Shown in pieces: positions 1 through 19,839 of a stretch of 64,000 nucleotides of DNA (its first letter is position 1; every line of letters begins with the position of its first letter). The position numbers were made by a program, and so were the translations under genes. The DNA comes from Mansonella perstans (taxonomy: Eukaryota > Nematoda > Chromadorea > Rhabditida > Onchocercidae): positions 1-64,000 of the forward strand of contig JBAMDO010000576.1 of assembly GCA_037074765.1 (NCBI GenBank), written 5' to 3'. The notes under the pieces are model-generated. The model searched no databases and had not been told where the DNA came from. It was given only the letters and a program-made list of their open reading frames with translations.

Positions 1-1179
1 TGAAATCATCATACTACTACGGATGACCATTTATTTATTATGACATTAAGGCAATTGTCACAAGTCGCTCCAGGCAATCTTAATGACTTGTTTCTATCCG
101 TCTATCAGAAACGAAATTGCGAACTGGATTTTTGACATGCAAGATTAAACGACAGCTCCAATTAATTTAGCAAGATATTTACATTTGTTCCATTTATCCA
201 TATAGAAGACTGAAAGTATAAGTATAAAATAATCATTCATTTTTCAACAAATGTTTATAAATAAGATCTAAAAAGTTGTGTAAATTTCAAGGAACATCCC
301 AAGGACTTTCAGAGGTGAATATGCATTGGATCGATAGAGTCCAAAATGTATAATAATACAACTGATACTAATAACTTCATTACTCTCACGCCTACTAATA
401 CTGCTTTGTTTAAATCGAACCAAGGTGTTAATTAATTTGTTTGCTGCAAACAATTATATAATTGTTGTGGAATAAGTTACTTCCTATTATAAATTAACTA
501 AAGCAAGCAAAGAGAAATGTAGCTGTATCTCTACTTGTAATGTTATCTTGCAGTAAGTATTACCTATGTTAAACATGACCTATTTCAGTTAATTTTCAAT
601 GTGATTGCCTCACTGTTGCAGATCACGTCAAGGGTAAATTTTCCATTTTCCGCTGTACCTAATTTGATGATATTCCTTTAAATATTGTTTACCATTTTCG
701 TTGACTGTATAGTGCAGCAATGAAACCTTTAGTAAATTCAAATATTTTAATGGTGATATCAATGTTGTTGAAAATTTCTTCCGCCGGTGTTTTATACGAT
801 TTTCTGTGGGGCTTCACGGAGAATAGGATGTCTAGGCCGGTCATGCTGCTATCCTTTCAATAGTATACATATCTAATCTGCATGTCTATCTGCATTTGTC
901 TGCGTTCAATAACAGGATTGTATACATATATATATATATATATATATATAAATATATTTGTCATTAATGGCGATGCAACCGGAAATACGGAGAGGAATAG
1001 AAGAGGGAGGGTGGAGCAAATAGTGGTGTGCTGCAGTTTGGTCGTATCGGTGCCGGAGCTGCAAACAAAAATGTTGTGCATCGTTGAACGGACAAACTGA
1101 TTGGGGAGAATTCTTTTTCCTGCTCCAGTGATGTTATAATTTTGTGGATGCTGCATTTACTCTTTCCTAAACACACACA

Positions 1180-1211
<32 letters not shown>

Positions 1212-1225
1212 TACACACACATACA

Positions 1226-1257
<32 letters not shown>

Positions 1258-4200
1258 TACACATACACATGCACACATACACACAACACATACATATACA
1301 TACACTCTTATCCTCTGCTCCGTTTTCACAATGTATCCGTCCGTCTCGCTGCAACCGGCAACATTGTCATCATCAGCCGGTTCTGTCGCTACTTTAACTG
1401 CCCCGTTCCTTCCGTACCATTATACACTCACTGAGCATTTTAATTGCTTGTCCTCCCTCTCTTCCTTTCCTTCTTATGTCTGTTTCGGTTGCTTGTTGAA
1501 ATACCTCATTGTACCGGCCCCGGTTAATTTTTGTCATATTTATATCATCCGCTTTACTTATCCAATCTCAATTTTCCCTATCTTCTTCTCATCATCATAC
1601 TCTAATTGCTAATATCATCGCATTCGTAAATTACGCTACGTCAAATTAGTCAATCGTTACCTTCGTGAATTGCGTTACGTCAAATCAGTCAATTAGCTTT
1701 TATATCTCAAATCCAACAATTCTTTCGATTCTCTTTTTTTTTCTAATCCAAAATTTTTTCATCATCAACTCCAACTATTTATTAGATTAACGCTCTCAAA
1801 AAAAAAAAAAAAAAAAAAAAAAAAGAAAAAAAATGATGGTCAGTCAAATTTTAGTCGGCAGCAAATAAAGAAGCAAGCATCCCATTAATTATAATTATGC
1901 GAGCTATATAGATAGTTAAAATGATTAATTAATGAATTGCTATAAGATCTAACAGATAGATTGTGAGTGATTCATTAAAATTTTGCAAATAATACTGTCT
2001 TTTTGCCCTATAGCTAAATCTGTTGCAAAATTAACCGGATCCATGCAATTTGTTTGTTCGCTAATGTCTTCACACATTTTGCCATTTTTCATGTTTTCCA
2101 ATATCAAAAAAAAAATTAAATTACTTCATTTCCTTTCCGTTATAATGCCATTTATTTATCATCAAAAATGGCAACATAAAGCTTCTTTCTACATTTTTGC
2201 TAAATATTTTAGCAAAAAAGCAATAATTTATATTATTCTTTTTTACCTAATATATGAAATAATCCCTCTTATATTTGCTATATAAGAGATGAAACTTAAA
2301 GTAACAACTCTTTAGTTTTTTATTACAAAATATCGGTCACACATCATTTACATATTCAAAAAGTGAAGGTCTTGCTTCATAATTATTCTGTTTACTCCAA
2401 TTTTCTACAAAGTAATTAAAACCTGACACTTGACCCTGCCGAATCTCTCTCATTTTTCCGTTATCCTATTCCTTCGAAACGCTATAGTTCACGTCTGTTG
2501 CATAATCCATCGTTGGAAAAATTGCAAAATGCTTTTATTTTCAAGCATTTTGCTTCTCTATTCCACTGTTATATTTCGTTCTCATTTTCAAATGAACAGA
2601 GCTAAGGTCAAAATGAAAGGGTATAAAATGATGAGATAATGATAATGGTCCTGATTTGAATTCGTGCTGCTTGACCTGAGAGTTGCCATATTTAATCCTT
2701 CTTCCCACTATTTTCTTTTTTCAGTTCACTTATTAGTAATAGTATCATCTTTATTTCCGCATTATGGAAATCACTTATTCTTCTCAATTTTAAAATCTGG
2801 AAATAAATTTTACCTAAATTGGAGTTAAATCTTTTACTTTTATTTAATTTGACTCATTTTCAACGGGACATATCAACTGCTCTGTTGATCCTTCACATCA
2901 CTTCTAACAACGTTTCACTTCTGACATGTTTTCAAATCTATATGATTAAGAATGCAGGTCACTTCGTTTGGTTTTCTGGTCTTTTTTTTTGCAAAGCTTC
3001 TTTGATTACAGATTGATGATTTAACCTCATTATCTCGTTCTCATCTCAGCCCAATACTATGTCTGACGAATCAAGTTTTTGAACGATTAAATTTGAAAAG
3101 GCATTGTTTAGCAGCAAATCTGTAACGGTTTTAATGTTGGTAACTGTAATATAAAATACTGTGGAACCTATAATATGTAAGTAATGGTAGTCACATTATT
3201 TCTCAGTAATTTAAATTTTTTCTTTTCTACAGTCCAATTCAAAAAAATTGCAAATAATGTTATTGGTTGTAGTTGAAATGATTCAAAAAAGTCTGTGGAA
3301 AATGGTCGATTCGTAAGTACTTTTCATCTTCCACATCCCTGCTATCTATTGAGCTCAGAATTTTAAATAATAAGATGAGTTCATCTTGTTTAATTAGCCT
3401 TTTTGTATTGGGAAGGCTCGCACCATCTAAAATCACTGTACACTCACACTCGATATATATATATATATCATTACTGGATTCGAGGAATGATAAAACTCTA
3501 AAAATGAGGCAGTGTTTTATATTTATTTATATTATTTTATATTTTATATAATATTTTATTTATATTTATTAATGAATATTAATTGAAGTAAAAGTATTTA
3601 GGAAGAACAAATTTAAGAATTTCACAGATTTGATATAAATTCCTGCTATATTATTTCCTTCTAATTAACCAATGATTGCATGAAAAAGTGAGCTATCAAA
3701 AATTTTCCTTGCCTATATGAAAAGTTTTTTTGCTATGCTTAATTGAATTGAACAAGAATCGTGTAATGATTTTGCATGCTTGATTTGATACTATTAAATA
3801 GATTTTACCTATATGATTTCTATCTATTATTCACATTCATTAAAAAATTTCATATTAATGTACAACTTTATCGATGATTAAATCGTATGAAGGCGCCATT
3901 TACGAGTTATTAGTATTATTATGTGGACTCTTTTCTTAATTATTACGTGGATTTTGATGAAATTGGTTTTGATGTATTTTCAACAAAAAAGCATTTTCTT
4001 ATTCCAGGTGTAAATTTTGCATCATTTTCGCGAAGAAATTTATAATCTTATATTCACATTAAATTCATATCCATCCCATCTTAACTCTTTTTTTCATCTC
4101 AGATTTACTTCTCAACTTCTATGGGATAACCTTTATTGTATCAGACTTTTATTTATCCAGTTTTCATGGGTGAATGATGACAAAATCAGATTGTTGAAAT

Positions 4201-4396
4201 GGTAAATTAGTGGTACTTTACGAATGTAATATTGGCATCGAGAAAGTACGAGAATAGCATTGTCCCATTCATTATCAGTGTGTAATTAATTACCGAAAAT
4301 GATTACATAATTTCGATTGAAAAATTTGAAAAAGATTTGCTCAATTAAAACATTCTATTACAGTACTAATTCACTGTCTTACATATTTATCAATCG
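1..4396. other. left-edge region, no gene resolved
   Basis: No exon chain could be built here on either strand. The stretch holds a TA run near 928-950, a CA microsatellite (1171-1305), a poly-A tract near 1798-1834, and two patches richer in G+C than their surroundings (about 780-860 and 960-1110). The patches could be 5' or promoter sequence of a gene outside the window, but nothing proves this. The reading frames present are short or simply translate the CA repeat. Confidence 0.5.
1171..1305. repeat. (CA)n microsatellite
   Basis: A run of CA dinucleotides with scattered CATA interruptions, about 135 bp. It produces artificial Thr-His and Val-Cys reading frames on the two strands, which are not genes. 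Length polymorphism between individuals is likely. Confidence 0.95.
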
Positions 4397-7370
4397 ATGC
4401 CTTCGCCATGTTATTTGAATCCGCCGGGTGAACCATCATTTAACGAGATTCTCATCACTACTGTTCGCGAATATCCTGCTCTTTATAGCAATCAGCGCAG
4501 GACTTTCGAGAATATTGATCGGAGCAAGGTTTGGGAAGAAGTTGCAGCTAAAATAGGGCGTGGTGTAACAGGTTGTTGATTTATCTTTTTAACTATTTTG
4601 AAATTTCCATTATAACTGTCTTGTCAATTACCACTATTTTATGATTCCACAATATTATTTCTAATTGCTTTTGTCTTATTATATGCTTTGGATAGGCTAT
4701 TTACAGTTTTAATCGCATTGAATGTTTGTCAACAAATTTCGCTTCCAATTGTCAATGCGCTTTAAAAATTTCCACTGCATGTCAATCACTGCTTGAAAAA
4801 ACCATTGCATATCATACATACTGATGTGATAGTGTTTACATATGAAATTGATATGAAAATTTATTTAAATTTTAAATATGAGAATAGATATGAAAATATG
4901 AAAATTTAATTAAAATGAGATATGAAAATTTATTTAAATTTTTTAGATATGAAAATTTATTAGATATGAAAATTATGAAATTTATTTAATTTTTTTTTAG
5001 ATATATGAAAATTTATTTAAATTTTAAATATGAGAATAGATATGAAAATATGAAAATTTAATTAAAATGAGATATGAAAATTTATTTAAATTTTTTAGAT
5101 ATGAAAATTTATTAGATATGAAAATTATGAAATTTATTTAATTTTTTTTTAGATATATGAAAATTTATTTAAATTTTAAATCTTTAGTTTTTGATTATTG
5201 AGGGCTTATTGATGATAATAAGCCATTGTTATCACTTATAGGAGAATTCGCTAAGAAACGCTGGTTACAACTTCGTGATCGTTATCGCAAGGAATTGAAA
5301 ATATCGATTGCTCAAAATTTTAGTCAACCTCAAAAATGGAGCCATTTCCCATTATTGAATTGGCTTGATCCTTATCTTCAAGGGGCAATGTAGATTCTTT
5401 ATTTTTATTTTCGTTACTAATCTGCAAATTTTTCAGAAGTATCATTTACTATTTACACGAGAGCCTTTTACCTGTTGATTCAAATACTTTTTGTTTAAGA
5501 TTTTACGTTTTATTGTTCTTTTTTTATTCGTAGGAGGGAATTTCTAAGATTTCCTTACCGTTCAATAAGTCGTATGGAATCAGGCGAAACGATTTATCCA
5601 GTTGAAAACTCCATTTATAGACCGATTGCGCAGAATAATGCAACTCACCCCTATACTCTTGATAATGTTAGTACTACTAGCAACAGTGATGCATTTTACG
5701 AGAATTTTGCTGCCAAGTTATCGTCTACAGAATTGCCAGCTAGTGGTATGCCCCATTAAATTTCATTCTTTTTTGTTAAAAAAATTTGATTAACTCAGTT
5801 AAACCTAAAAATAAAAACTTCCTTTCAGGTATTCCTCTTATAGCTTTACTTATTTCCCATCAGCGTTGAGAGAGCATTGTACTGGAAACTTGATTTTTAG
5901 TGATTATTTTGATTTTTTCTACAATTTTATGCTTGCAAATTTTCATTGTTGCTTATCATTGTACATGTTTCATTATTTCTTTAAGTCTCTATAATCTCTA
6001 GGAAATGAAGGCACATTGCCGGAGTGTTTTGATGATTTGAAACCAGTGATGTCAACTCTTCAGTCAGTGCTTGCTATTGCTGAAGCAACTGCAAATTTGA
6101 AAAAAGAAGCTGCGGCTACAGCCGGAAGGAAAAAAGAGTTATCGATAACACGGGAAAGTAATCTTTAATAACAAGGAATTATTTGAAAATACATGCAAGT
6201 GTTTGAATTCCGAATGCTTTGGCTATAAAATGCTTTCATGTACTCCAAATTTTTATTTTATAAATACTGGAAGGAACATTCAAGATTTGCAAATTTAATA
6301 ATTATTCATTAAAATTAAACTTAATGCATTACTTGGAGCGCATTATTTTATTTGATTTTTTACATTCAGTTATTTTCCAGACGGTTTCGAAACCGATGGA
6401 GATAGCGAAATTAATTGTTCAGAAATTAGCGCATGTAATGGCAAAGTATCGAAGGAACCATATGGAAGTCTATCGCCTTCTTCCCCTCAAGCATCAGTTG
6501 CCTCAGCACAAGATGATGGTAATCTTAGAAGTGCTCGGATGCCCAGTAATTGTTCGACACCATCTCAAGAATCACAACGACTACAGGAGGGACCATCACG
6601 TTTGTCAACATTGAATGGACCCAACATAGCCTCATCACCATGCACTTCTGAAGCAGGCCCTGAAACCGAAGAGATAGTACATGTGCATGTCCCGTGTTCT
6701 ATGAAATCTCAGGAATATCACGATACTGCTAATACTGTTTCTTCTTCACAACATCAGAGCCCATCTATAAGTGCTCCAGCTGTAGCTTTAGCTAGGACGG
6801 GTAATCCGGTTACTTTCAAGTCATTAATGACACATCCAACTCGAAGTTCGCCATACCGATTACCTGTTTATTCAAGTGTTAGATTTCGGGCACGGAATAT
6901 GAAGAAGCAGCAGCAACAGCAGATGAATTTGACGAAGACATTCCAACAGGTTAATTCAATAAATAGCACAAATATCACGGATGCTGATTGGATTAATGAT
7001 GAAGAAATGCTTTTTGCTCGTTTTGTTGGCTTACGATTGAAGAAAATGAATTCACATTATAGGAGCATGGTATGTTTTATTGAATTACTAACATTACTTG
7101 CTAATAATATATCTGATTTCTTATCTTTAGATTTGGCCTTATTCAAAAAACAACCAATGCATGCCTAGAAAATCAACATGAAAATAGATTTACATTAGGA
7201 CCAGTTCGGTATAATCAGACATTTAATATTTTTTTTTCGATGAAATTTATTTGACGCAAAATTTCTCATAGAATCCTTATTTTTACGTGATTTCTTTTTT
7301 ATAGGCGCGAATGAAAATTATGCAAATATTAGACAGTCATGAAGAAGGTATAACAGATGACGATGAATAA
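4397..7370 (+). CDS. MADF/BESS-domain DNA-binding protein, 6 exons, ~481 aa
   Basis: Exons: 4397-4571, 5242-5389, 5534-5745, 6002-6157, 6381-7069, 7305-7370; all phases agree. Exons 1-2 encode an N-terminal MADF (Myb/SANT-like) domain: residues of the type FNEILITTVREYPALY, then KVWEEVAAKIG, then KKRWLQLRDRYRKEL, and a final FPLLNWLDPYL. The middle is Ser/Pro/Gln-rich and low in complexity, with a short Gln run. The C-terminus, across the last intron, reads LFARFVGLRLKKMN...ARMKIMQIL and resembles a BESS protein-interaction motif. Family members are sequence-specific transcription factors acting in the nucleus. A T-rich acceptor ending about 34 nt before the ATG may be a spliced-leader site, which is why this start was chosen. 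Intron 1 holds a duplicated 152-bp repeat. The target genes are unknown. Confidence 0.85.
4851..5180. repeat. tandem 152-bp AT-rich repeat, ~2.2 copies
   Basis: A 152-bp unit rich in ATATGAAAATTTATTTAAA starts at about 4851 and again at 5003, with a partial third copy from 5155. The copies look almost identical, so the duplication is recent. It lies wholly within intron 1 of the MADF gene and leaves the flanking splice sites intact. Confidence 0.9.
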
Positions 7371-8314
7371 AAATGAAGCAAAAAGGCGGTTGTATGCTGC
7401 GTTCGTTGCTTGTCTGCCTTTTCTTTTCGCATCTTTATACTCAGAAATTTTTTATTATCTCACACAAAATACCTAAAAATTGCCATTATTTCACACAAAA
7501 TACTTACCATATGCCATTATCTCACACAAAATACTCAAATTCTCTATTATCTGATCATTTGTTTAGGTTTCCCAATAACTGAGATTCTGTGCACCTTTTT
7601 TCCCACAAAATACTCAAAAATTTATCAGTATCTGATCATCTATTTAGGTTCAATGATAATGCTGAATATAAAATTTGAAATATTGCAGGTCTAATTATCA
7701 GTTTTTCAAATAATTGTAGTAGATATCTCTTGTTTAATTTTTATAAAGATGCCTTAAATATAAGCAGCTGTAAAATTTCTAGCTCATCACCCTTCTTTTC
7801 ATGTCATTTTTTTGAATTTTTAATTTTAATATCAAATCTTGAGCTACTGTTAATTTGATATATTTGAATACAGTGGAAACTTACAAGTATAAGTTTAAAC
7901 CGTTAGTAATACTCATACCAAGTAAATTAGGAGCAAATCAGTGAACATATAAGTGGTACAACTTTTTGGGTAGAATTTAGACGGTATTTTAGTCGGTTTT
8001 CTTTATTTTCCTGTAGATATTATTTGGTATGATTCAGGAAATGAAAATTTTAAGGGATATCATTATAGGTGGTAACACACTTAATTCACCGGACGGAATA
8101 TCATTTTGTTCAGTTAGAAACGCATTTGCTTGAAGTCTTTCTTTTGAATTCATTTTTCTTGCTAGCGGGAAATGGTTATGTGTATATATATGTTGTGTAT
8201 TTTTTTCCATTTTATTGTTTTTCCTAAAATTTGCACTTATATTTGACAAAAAATCCCAAATTTTGGAAATAATTTCAGTTTGTTCTTTTGATTTAGTACA
8301 AAAATTCTTTTTCA

Positions 8315-8641
8315 TCACATATAATTATCACCGGACAATTATATCACATGAAATTATCACCGGACAATTATATCACATAAAATTATCACCGGACAATTAT
8401 ATCACATAAAATTATCACCGGACAATTATATCACATAAAATTATCACCGGACAATTATATCACATAAAATTATCACCGGACAATTATATCACATAAAATT
8501 ATCACCGGACAATTATATCACATAAAATTATCACCGGACAATTATATCACATAAAATTATCACCGGACAATTATATCACATAAAATTATCACCGGACAAT
8601 TATATCACATAAAATTACCATTGGATAATTATATCACATAT
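8315..8641. repeat. 29-bp minisatellite, ~11 copies
   Basis: The 29-bp unit contains ACCGGACAATTATATCACAT followed by AAAATTATC. The CCGG anchor recurs every 29 bp from 8331 to 8592, ten times, and a degenerate eleventh copy reads CCATTGG. Inner copies are nearly identical, indicating recent homogenisation. It lies about 950 bp downstream of the MADF gene. Confidence 0.95.
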
Positions 8642-11600
8642 AGTTGGATAGTCCAGCTGGTCGGTTCAGTTTTTTTTTTTTTTTTTTTTGATTTTAGGTT
8701 TTAAAATACATGAAATAGATTGGGTGAGTAATTTAGTTTCTCGTATTACGGATATATTTCATGCGACTAATATACTAAGGTTTCAAAACATTTTTATTAT
8801 GGAATGTTGATTAATGCTAAAAGATCAATATATTTGGGAAGACCGCATAATCTTATTTTAATTCAGCATGAAATTTTTCTTTTTCAGTTGTAAATATTTA
8901 TTTCATAATATTTTTCCACTGTTTCTCATGATTTTTCACAATGTTTTGTTGGCAAGGAGTTTAAAAAAAAAAAAAAAAAAATCCTTATATTTGCTTTGTT
9001 TCTCATTGCATTTGGCTTTGCAGAAGAAGTATGCAGAAAAAAAATTACAGTAAATTTCTTCAGTGACAATATTAATAGTGGTAGAGGTGACAGAATAAAA
9101 GAGAGATATGTTCCTAAATAAATACATATGATATGATAAGGGCAAAAAGGTTTTCATTTCATTTGAAAATGGACAGTACATAGAACTAACAACTAAATTA
9201 ATGGTACCTCATAAAAATTTAATCAACAGTCAATGGAATTGCAGGCACATGAAAAGACTAATTTCAATAATTTAAATCTGAAATTTCAAAGAATTGAGCT
9301 GCATTGGTAAGGTGAGAACTCATTTACATCTAACAGATAGATAGAAAAACGAAATTGTCTTTTTTGAAAGCCTAAATAACATGACATACGTGAAACGCAA
9401 ATGGAATTTCATGTGTTGATCAGTTAGATTTTAAAAAAACTTCATGCTTTTCTTCCTACCTTATCGTCTTTTCGCCTTTTTTTCCAGTTTCCTGTTATCA
9501 TAAATAGAAAAAGCGGAAACATCACTAAGTGGATGATTTAAAAACCACATGAATAATCTACGCTTAACATTCAAAACTTAATAAAAGCGACAAATAACTA
9601 TGTAGCAGTTTGACTACATTCTCCAGTTTGTTTGAAGTCTTTATATTTTAGGCTTTTTTGGTGAAATCCTTTTAATATTGATCTTGATCGAAACAAAAAT
9701 AATTCATAGAAAGACTGATTAATAAAAAAATAGAATAACCTGAGCTAAATAAATTAACTTGAAAATGTAGGAGTGCAAAGAAATTGAAACGCATGGACTT
9801 TCATTAGGTGATCATTATTGTACAGAAAGTGATAAAAGGAACCAAGTAACTTTTTTTTTAAACTATTAAAACTCCGAAAGAAGAGGATGGAGGGGAAAAA
9901 AAGAATCGATAAAATAATGCAGCAGAATTGGGAGTTAAAGTTCAAATTAAATTAAAATTCAATTATTGGTTATGTTTGATAATTTCTGTTTTTATTTTTC
10001 TTTTCTTACTGAATACGCCTTGAATGCTGCGTTTAATTTTTTTCTTACTAGCAAAGTTGTCTACCAGTTCGTAAAGTTATCAGGGTCATGAGCAGTTGCT
10101 AACAATGCTGATTTATGATAAATGGAGTGTTCCCTGGGACTGAAAAGGACCGATATAGACTAGCGAAAATATCACTTCCTAGCTCAAAAAATTTTGAAAT
10201 TTTCGGAGAACAAGAATTGGATGTATTTATAATATACTGAGTAGCAATAGAAGTCTTACTTATTAAAAGATTCTGCGATCGTTTCGCCGATTAATTTGAC
10301 AAAAATCTCTCATAAAAAGCAAAAAAAAAAAGTATTGGTAAATCTGAAATTCATCGAACATCGTCCAGATTCTTTTTAATCATTTTCCGATGAAGCAATA
10401 CGAGATTCTCTACTAGTCAATAGATTCTTTATTAGCCAGTTCCCTATAATAATATGAGGTCGGTTATCTTATCCTCAACCGTTCAAAAAATATTAAGAAA
10501 GTTGTCTAACATCTGGAGAGAAAAAATCCGAATCTGCAGTACTACTTTCTTCAACAAAATACTGACAGTGTTAACTAAGATATAATAAAATTCAACATTC
10601 CTACTGCGAAAGATTTGAATAAAAAAACGAATTTCACAAATTTTTCTGTGAAACGAAAGATCTTTTTTAGGATCGCATTCAGTACATAGTCGACAAAGTG
10701 AAAAGCTTCTATGAACATCGTAACAATCAAATCTTGTATCTTATTGAGTCTGGAAAAAAAACAAAGAATTGGCTACTAGGATAAAGAAGAGCAAATTTAA
10801 TAAAATTGGACGATGAATCTAAATGTATCGTGTATGAATAGTACCCAAAACAATGGAAGTTGCGCAAAAAGTATTTAAGATAACCGGAAAGTACTATGTC
10901 CAGAACTTGAAGATTTTTGAAAGATATTTGCAACCATGCGAAAGAAGGAAATCAGAAAACGGAAACATAGACTGTAGAATCAGAAGCATCTGCAATTATT
11001 ATGGCTTTTTACAATACTTTATTTCCTTATGTTACAGGAATTCTAAACAGGTCAGCAGGAATGTAGCAATGAACCATGGTTGTTGTTGTTCTTTATCTCA
11101 TTGTTCTAAATTTTCCTGAATATTTTCACCAATCGTTTTTTTTATTTGTTTTTGTTCATGAATGCTTTCTGGTGCAATTTCAGAAATTGTAATTGAACTT
11201 CCAGTGGTTATAATTTATTCATAAATAATTGAATAAAATCATATGGCAACTGAACCTTGAATATTAATTTTTATTAATAAGACTTAATGAATAAAAAAAA
11301 ATTAATTGACATCTTGCGCAAATATTGTCGATAATAATAAGCAGAAAAGACAAGAAAGCTTTTTCTTTCCATACGAATCCATGTTCCTTCCTTTTCTGTG
11401 AAAAATATTAATCAGTTGAATGGTAAATCTATATTGCTAGTATATTTAAGATGAAAAATATATTGGACTAATAAAAATATATGATTGAGAGAATGATACA
11501 AAAGAAGGCGATAAGAATCAACTAGGCATCTTTATTAATTTTATTATTCATGGCTTTTTTTTTCTTGCCATGAATCTATGTTACTTTTCTGAATGAACTT

Positions 11601-12678
11601 CTGATAGCAAAATGAATTGAAATCTTCTGAAAGGCTATTACGGTATCAAGCAATAGTTGCATCACTTAAAGATGGATGAATACTTCAATAATAACTGAGT
11701 TGCACAAAGTGTAAGAATGAAATAAAAACACTGAATCCAATGATTCATTTACATTGAATTAGTTATGTTCTTTATTAAAAATAAATTATAAAGTATTTGT
11801 TAAATGAAATTCGAACAATTTTCAATTTTAATGTTTGTTAAATACGAAAATTTATTTTATATTTATGGTAACTAATCAGCTCAATTGATGAAAAGTATCG
11901 GAAGGTTATAGGCATGGATAAGTTTTTTTGTTCAAATATCAGAGAAAATCATCGCTTATTGATAATCGTTTCTTTTATCACACATTTGCTATGGACAAAA
12001 TATCAAAAGATGATTTGAGTGCTGCGAATAATTGATTTTTTTTCAGTAAAAAACTGCCACCTGATCTAAAATAGTAGTTTCCAATCGCTAACACAATCAA
12101 TAATCTCGAAATTCCAAAAATTTCAGGAGAAATACAAAAAAATTGCTAACAATAGAAAATAAATTTGCTATTAAATATAAAAAGGAGTATGAAGAAAGAA
12201 AGCTCGGTAGCTAATAGTACTTCAGTTATGCCAAATTGACTACAAAAACTTATAAATATCCGAGAAAAACAGCTGTAGTGAATATTTCAAATCATTGTAG
12301 AAGAAAAGTGAATTTTATTTAATATTTCTAAAATATCAATGACCGAGTTTTAATACTATAATCATATTAAAGATAAGATTTAGAAGGGCCTAGCAGTATC
12401 TTTATGTTTACAAGGAAAAATTAAAAATATTACAAAGACAATGCCGACTCAAAAACATTTATACTTGATTTTCGAGATCTCTTAAGCATAGTTAAAAAGT
12501 TCTTTATTGCTCATTCATATCTTGGAAGATAATTCACATTATGTAACAAATGCGATGAAAAAATGTGCCGAATATATAAAATGTAATTTCTCATTATCAC
12601 ATCATAAAATCAAACAAAACAATATAAATTTGAGTAGTTTAATGTGAAGGAATTAGTAAAGCTCAGTTAACATTCGTA

Positions 12679-12718
12679 TTCATCAAATGTTGCAATTTAT
12701 ATTGCAACATTTGATGAA
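12679..12718. repeat. perfect inverted repeat, 18-bp arms, 4-nt loop
   Basis: The left arm TTCATCAAATGTTGCAAT (12679-12696) is followed by TTAT and then its exact reverse complement (12701-12718). It could form a cruciform or, if transcribed, an 18-bp hairpin. It lies about 440 bp beyond the MCM2 stop codon, outside any recognised gene. Confidence 0.9.
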
Positions 12719-13153
12719 CTGAAGAGTTACATGAAGCTAACTACTGCAAAAACATTATAAAATTATAACAAATATTTGTACTTCAAACTGTCTACAGACC
12801 TTTAAAATGTTGGTAACAGATTTTCTTACATAAAGTTGAGGAATCAACGATGAATATCACACTTATACAGCTTAAATTCTCTCGAACTGTTGAATAAAAA
12901 CGGAAAATTATATCTCGAAATTTGAAAGTCTAAAATTATGACATAAAATTCATAAACTCATCAAACAATTTAAAGTTTCGGAGCAAATGAAGCATGTATA
13001 TTGTTCTATATTTACCTTACTATTTCAAAAATTGTTTCTGCAAAGTGGCTCTAAGGTAATAGAGACAACGAGAAAAAGATTCAGTAAACATATGTCACAA
13101 ATATATAAAACAACGGTGAACTGGCAATAGTGAAACAATCTGCTGCATGCCAT

Positions 13154-18844
<5,691 letters not shown>

Positions 18845-19316
18845 GATCAAAAACCAATCGATCCAACCAATTAATCTATCTTTTTTTTTGAAAACCTGAA
18901 ATGCTATGAAAATTCTTTTACGCAACACTCGTTCATACCATTAATAACTTTATTCCACATTTCCGCCACTTCATCTCACAATTGACATTACGTAACAATG
19001 ACCCTTCTTTTGGCCACGTATTGGCCATTTCCTTTGTCAACGCATAAAATTTAAAAAGTGTAAATTTCGCGCATTCTATTTAGAACTCATTTGACTGTTG
19101 AAGCTATTTTGTTCAAATCAATTAAATTCTTGTTTGTAGTCAGGAAAGGATGGAAATGATATTTCTTTTAAATGACAATTGCATTAATTAAAATTTCTCT
19201 CCAAATAAATAATCTTCAAACTTCCAATTATCATTTTTAAATTCTCATTTCAAATATTGAAGATAACAACAGTCAAATGTGATAGAAATATGATTTTCGA
19301 AGCATTTCCAGTGCAA

Positions 19317-19428
19317 TACACATCAATTCAATTCACGCACACGTCAATTCACATCAATTCACGTACACAATTCACGCACACGTCAATCCACATCAATTCA
19401 CGTACACGATTCACGTACACGTGAAAGA
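19317..19428. repeat. imperfect CAATTCACG/CACACGTCAA repeat cluster
   Basis: About 110 bp of degenerate short units such as CACATCAATTCACGTACAC repeated with small changes. It lies about 480 bp upstream of the MCM2 start, in its probable 5' flank. Confidence 0.75.
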
Positions 19429-19839
19429 TAAAAGAGATTGTGGGCAGAATTCATTTATTATTAGAATTTCCGGTCATGGAATATCTTTGCCATTTCCTTT
19501 TGATGTACATTGCATACAGGTCTTCCTACGTGTTTCCTGATTTCTTTGATGTTAACTAGTTACATATTAGGTTAAGTAATGATCAATGTGTTCATTCAGA
19601 CTTCATTCAACCTTTAACATTTCCATTTCAGGACGATGAGAATCCATCATTCTTTTAGGCTATTAAAATATAAACATGACTATTCCATAAATTGTGAACG
19701 AGGAAGATTAGATGTTCATCAGAATACTTCAGATGAAGTCAATGGTTTTAAAGTTCTTTCACATCAGCATTACGATATTATCTCTCTCTCTTCTTATTAA
19801 CATCTAGAAACTCCATATTCTTAGCTCTACTTCCCTTCT

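Larger units (their letters stand above)
7371..13153. other. intergenic region, no gene resolved
   Basis: Between the MADF stop and the convergent MCM2 stop there is AT-rich DNA with an 11-copy 29-bp minisatellite (8.3-8.64 kb), a poly-T run near 8670-8690 and a perfect inverted repeat at 12.68 kb. An 88-codon frame from 10853 on the + strand has mixed composition but no splice context or recognisable domain, so it is not called. Confidence 0.5.

Noticed and set aside
857..1354. Several long frames (up to 156 codons) across the CA microsatellite on both strands
   Set aside because: They are translations of the dinucleotide repeat (Thr-His or Val-Cys runs) with no splice or start context.
1949..2092. 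A 47-codon frame on the - strand (MKNGKMCEDISEQTNC...)
   Set aside because: Composition is mildly coding-like, but there is no acceptor before it and no partner exon; kept only as a note.
8215..8409. Open frame through the 29-bp repeat
   Set aside because: It reads the minisatellite in one frame and ends within it.
10853..11119. 88-codon frame starting MEVAQKVFKITGKYY on the + strand
   Set aside because: No domain, no credible donor or acceptor partner, and frames of this length occur by chance in a 64-kb AT-rich window.
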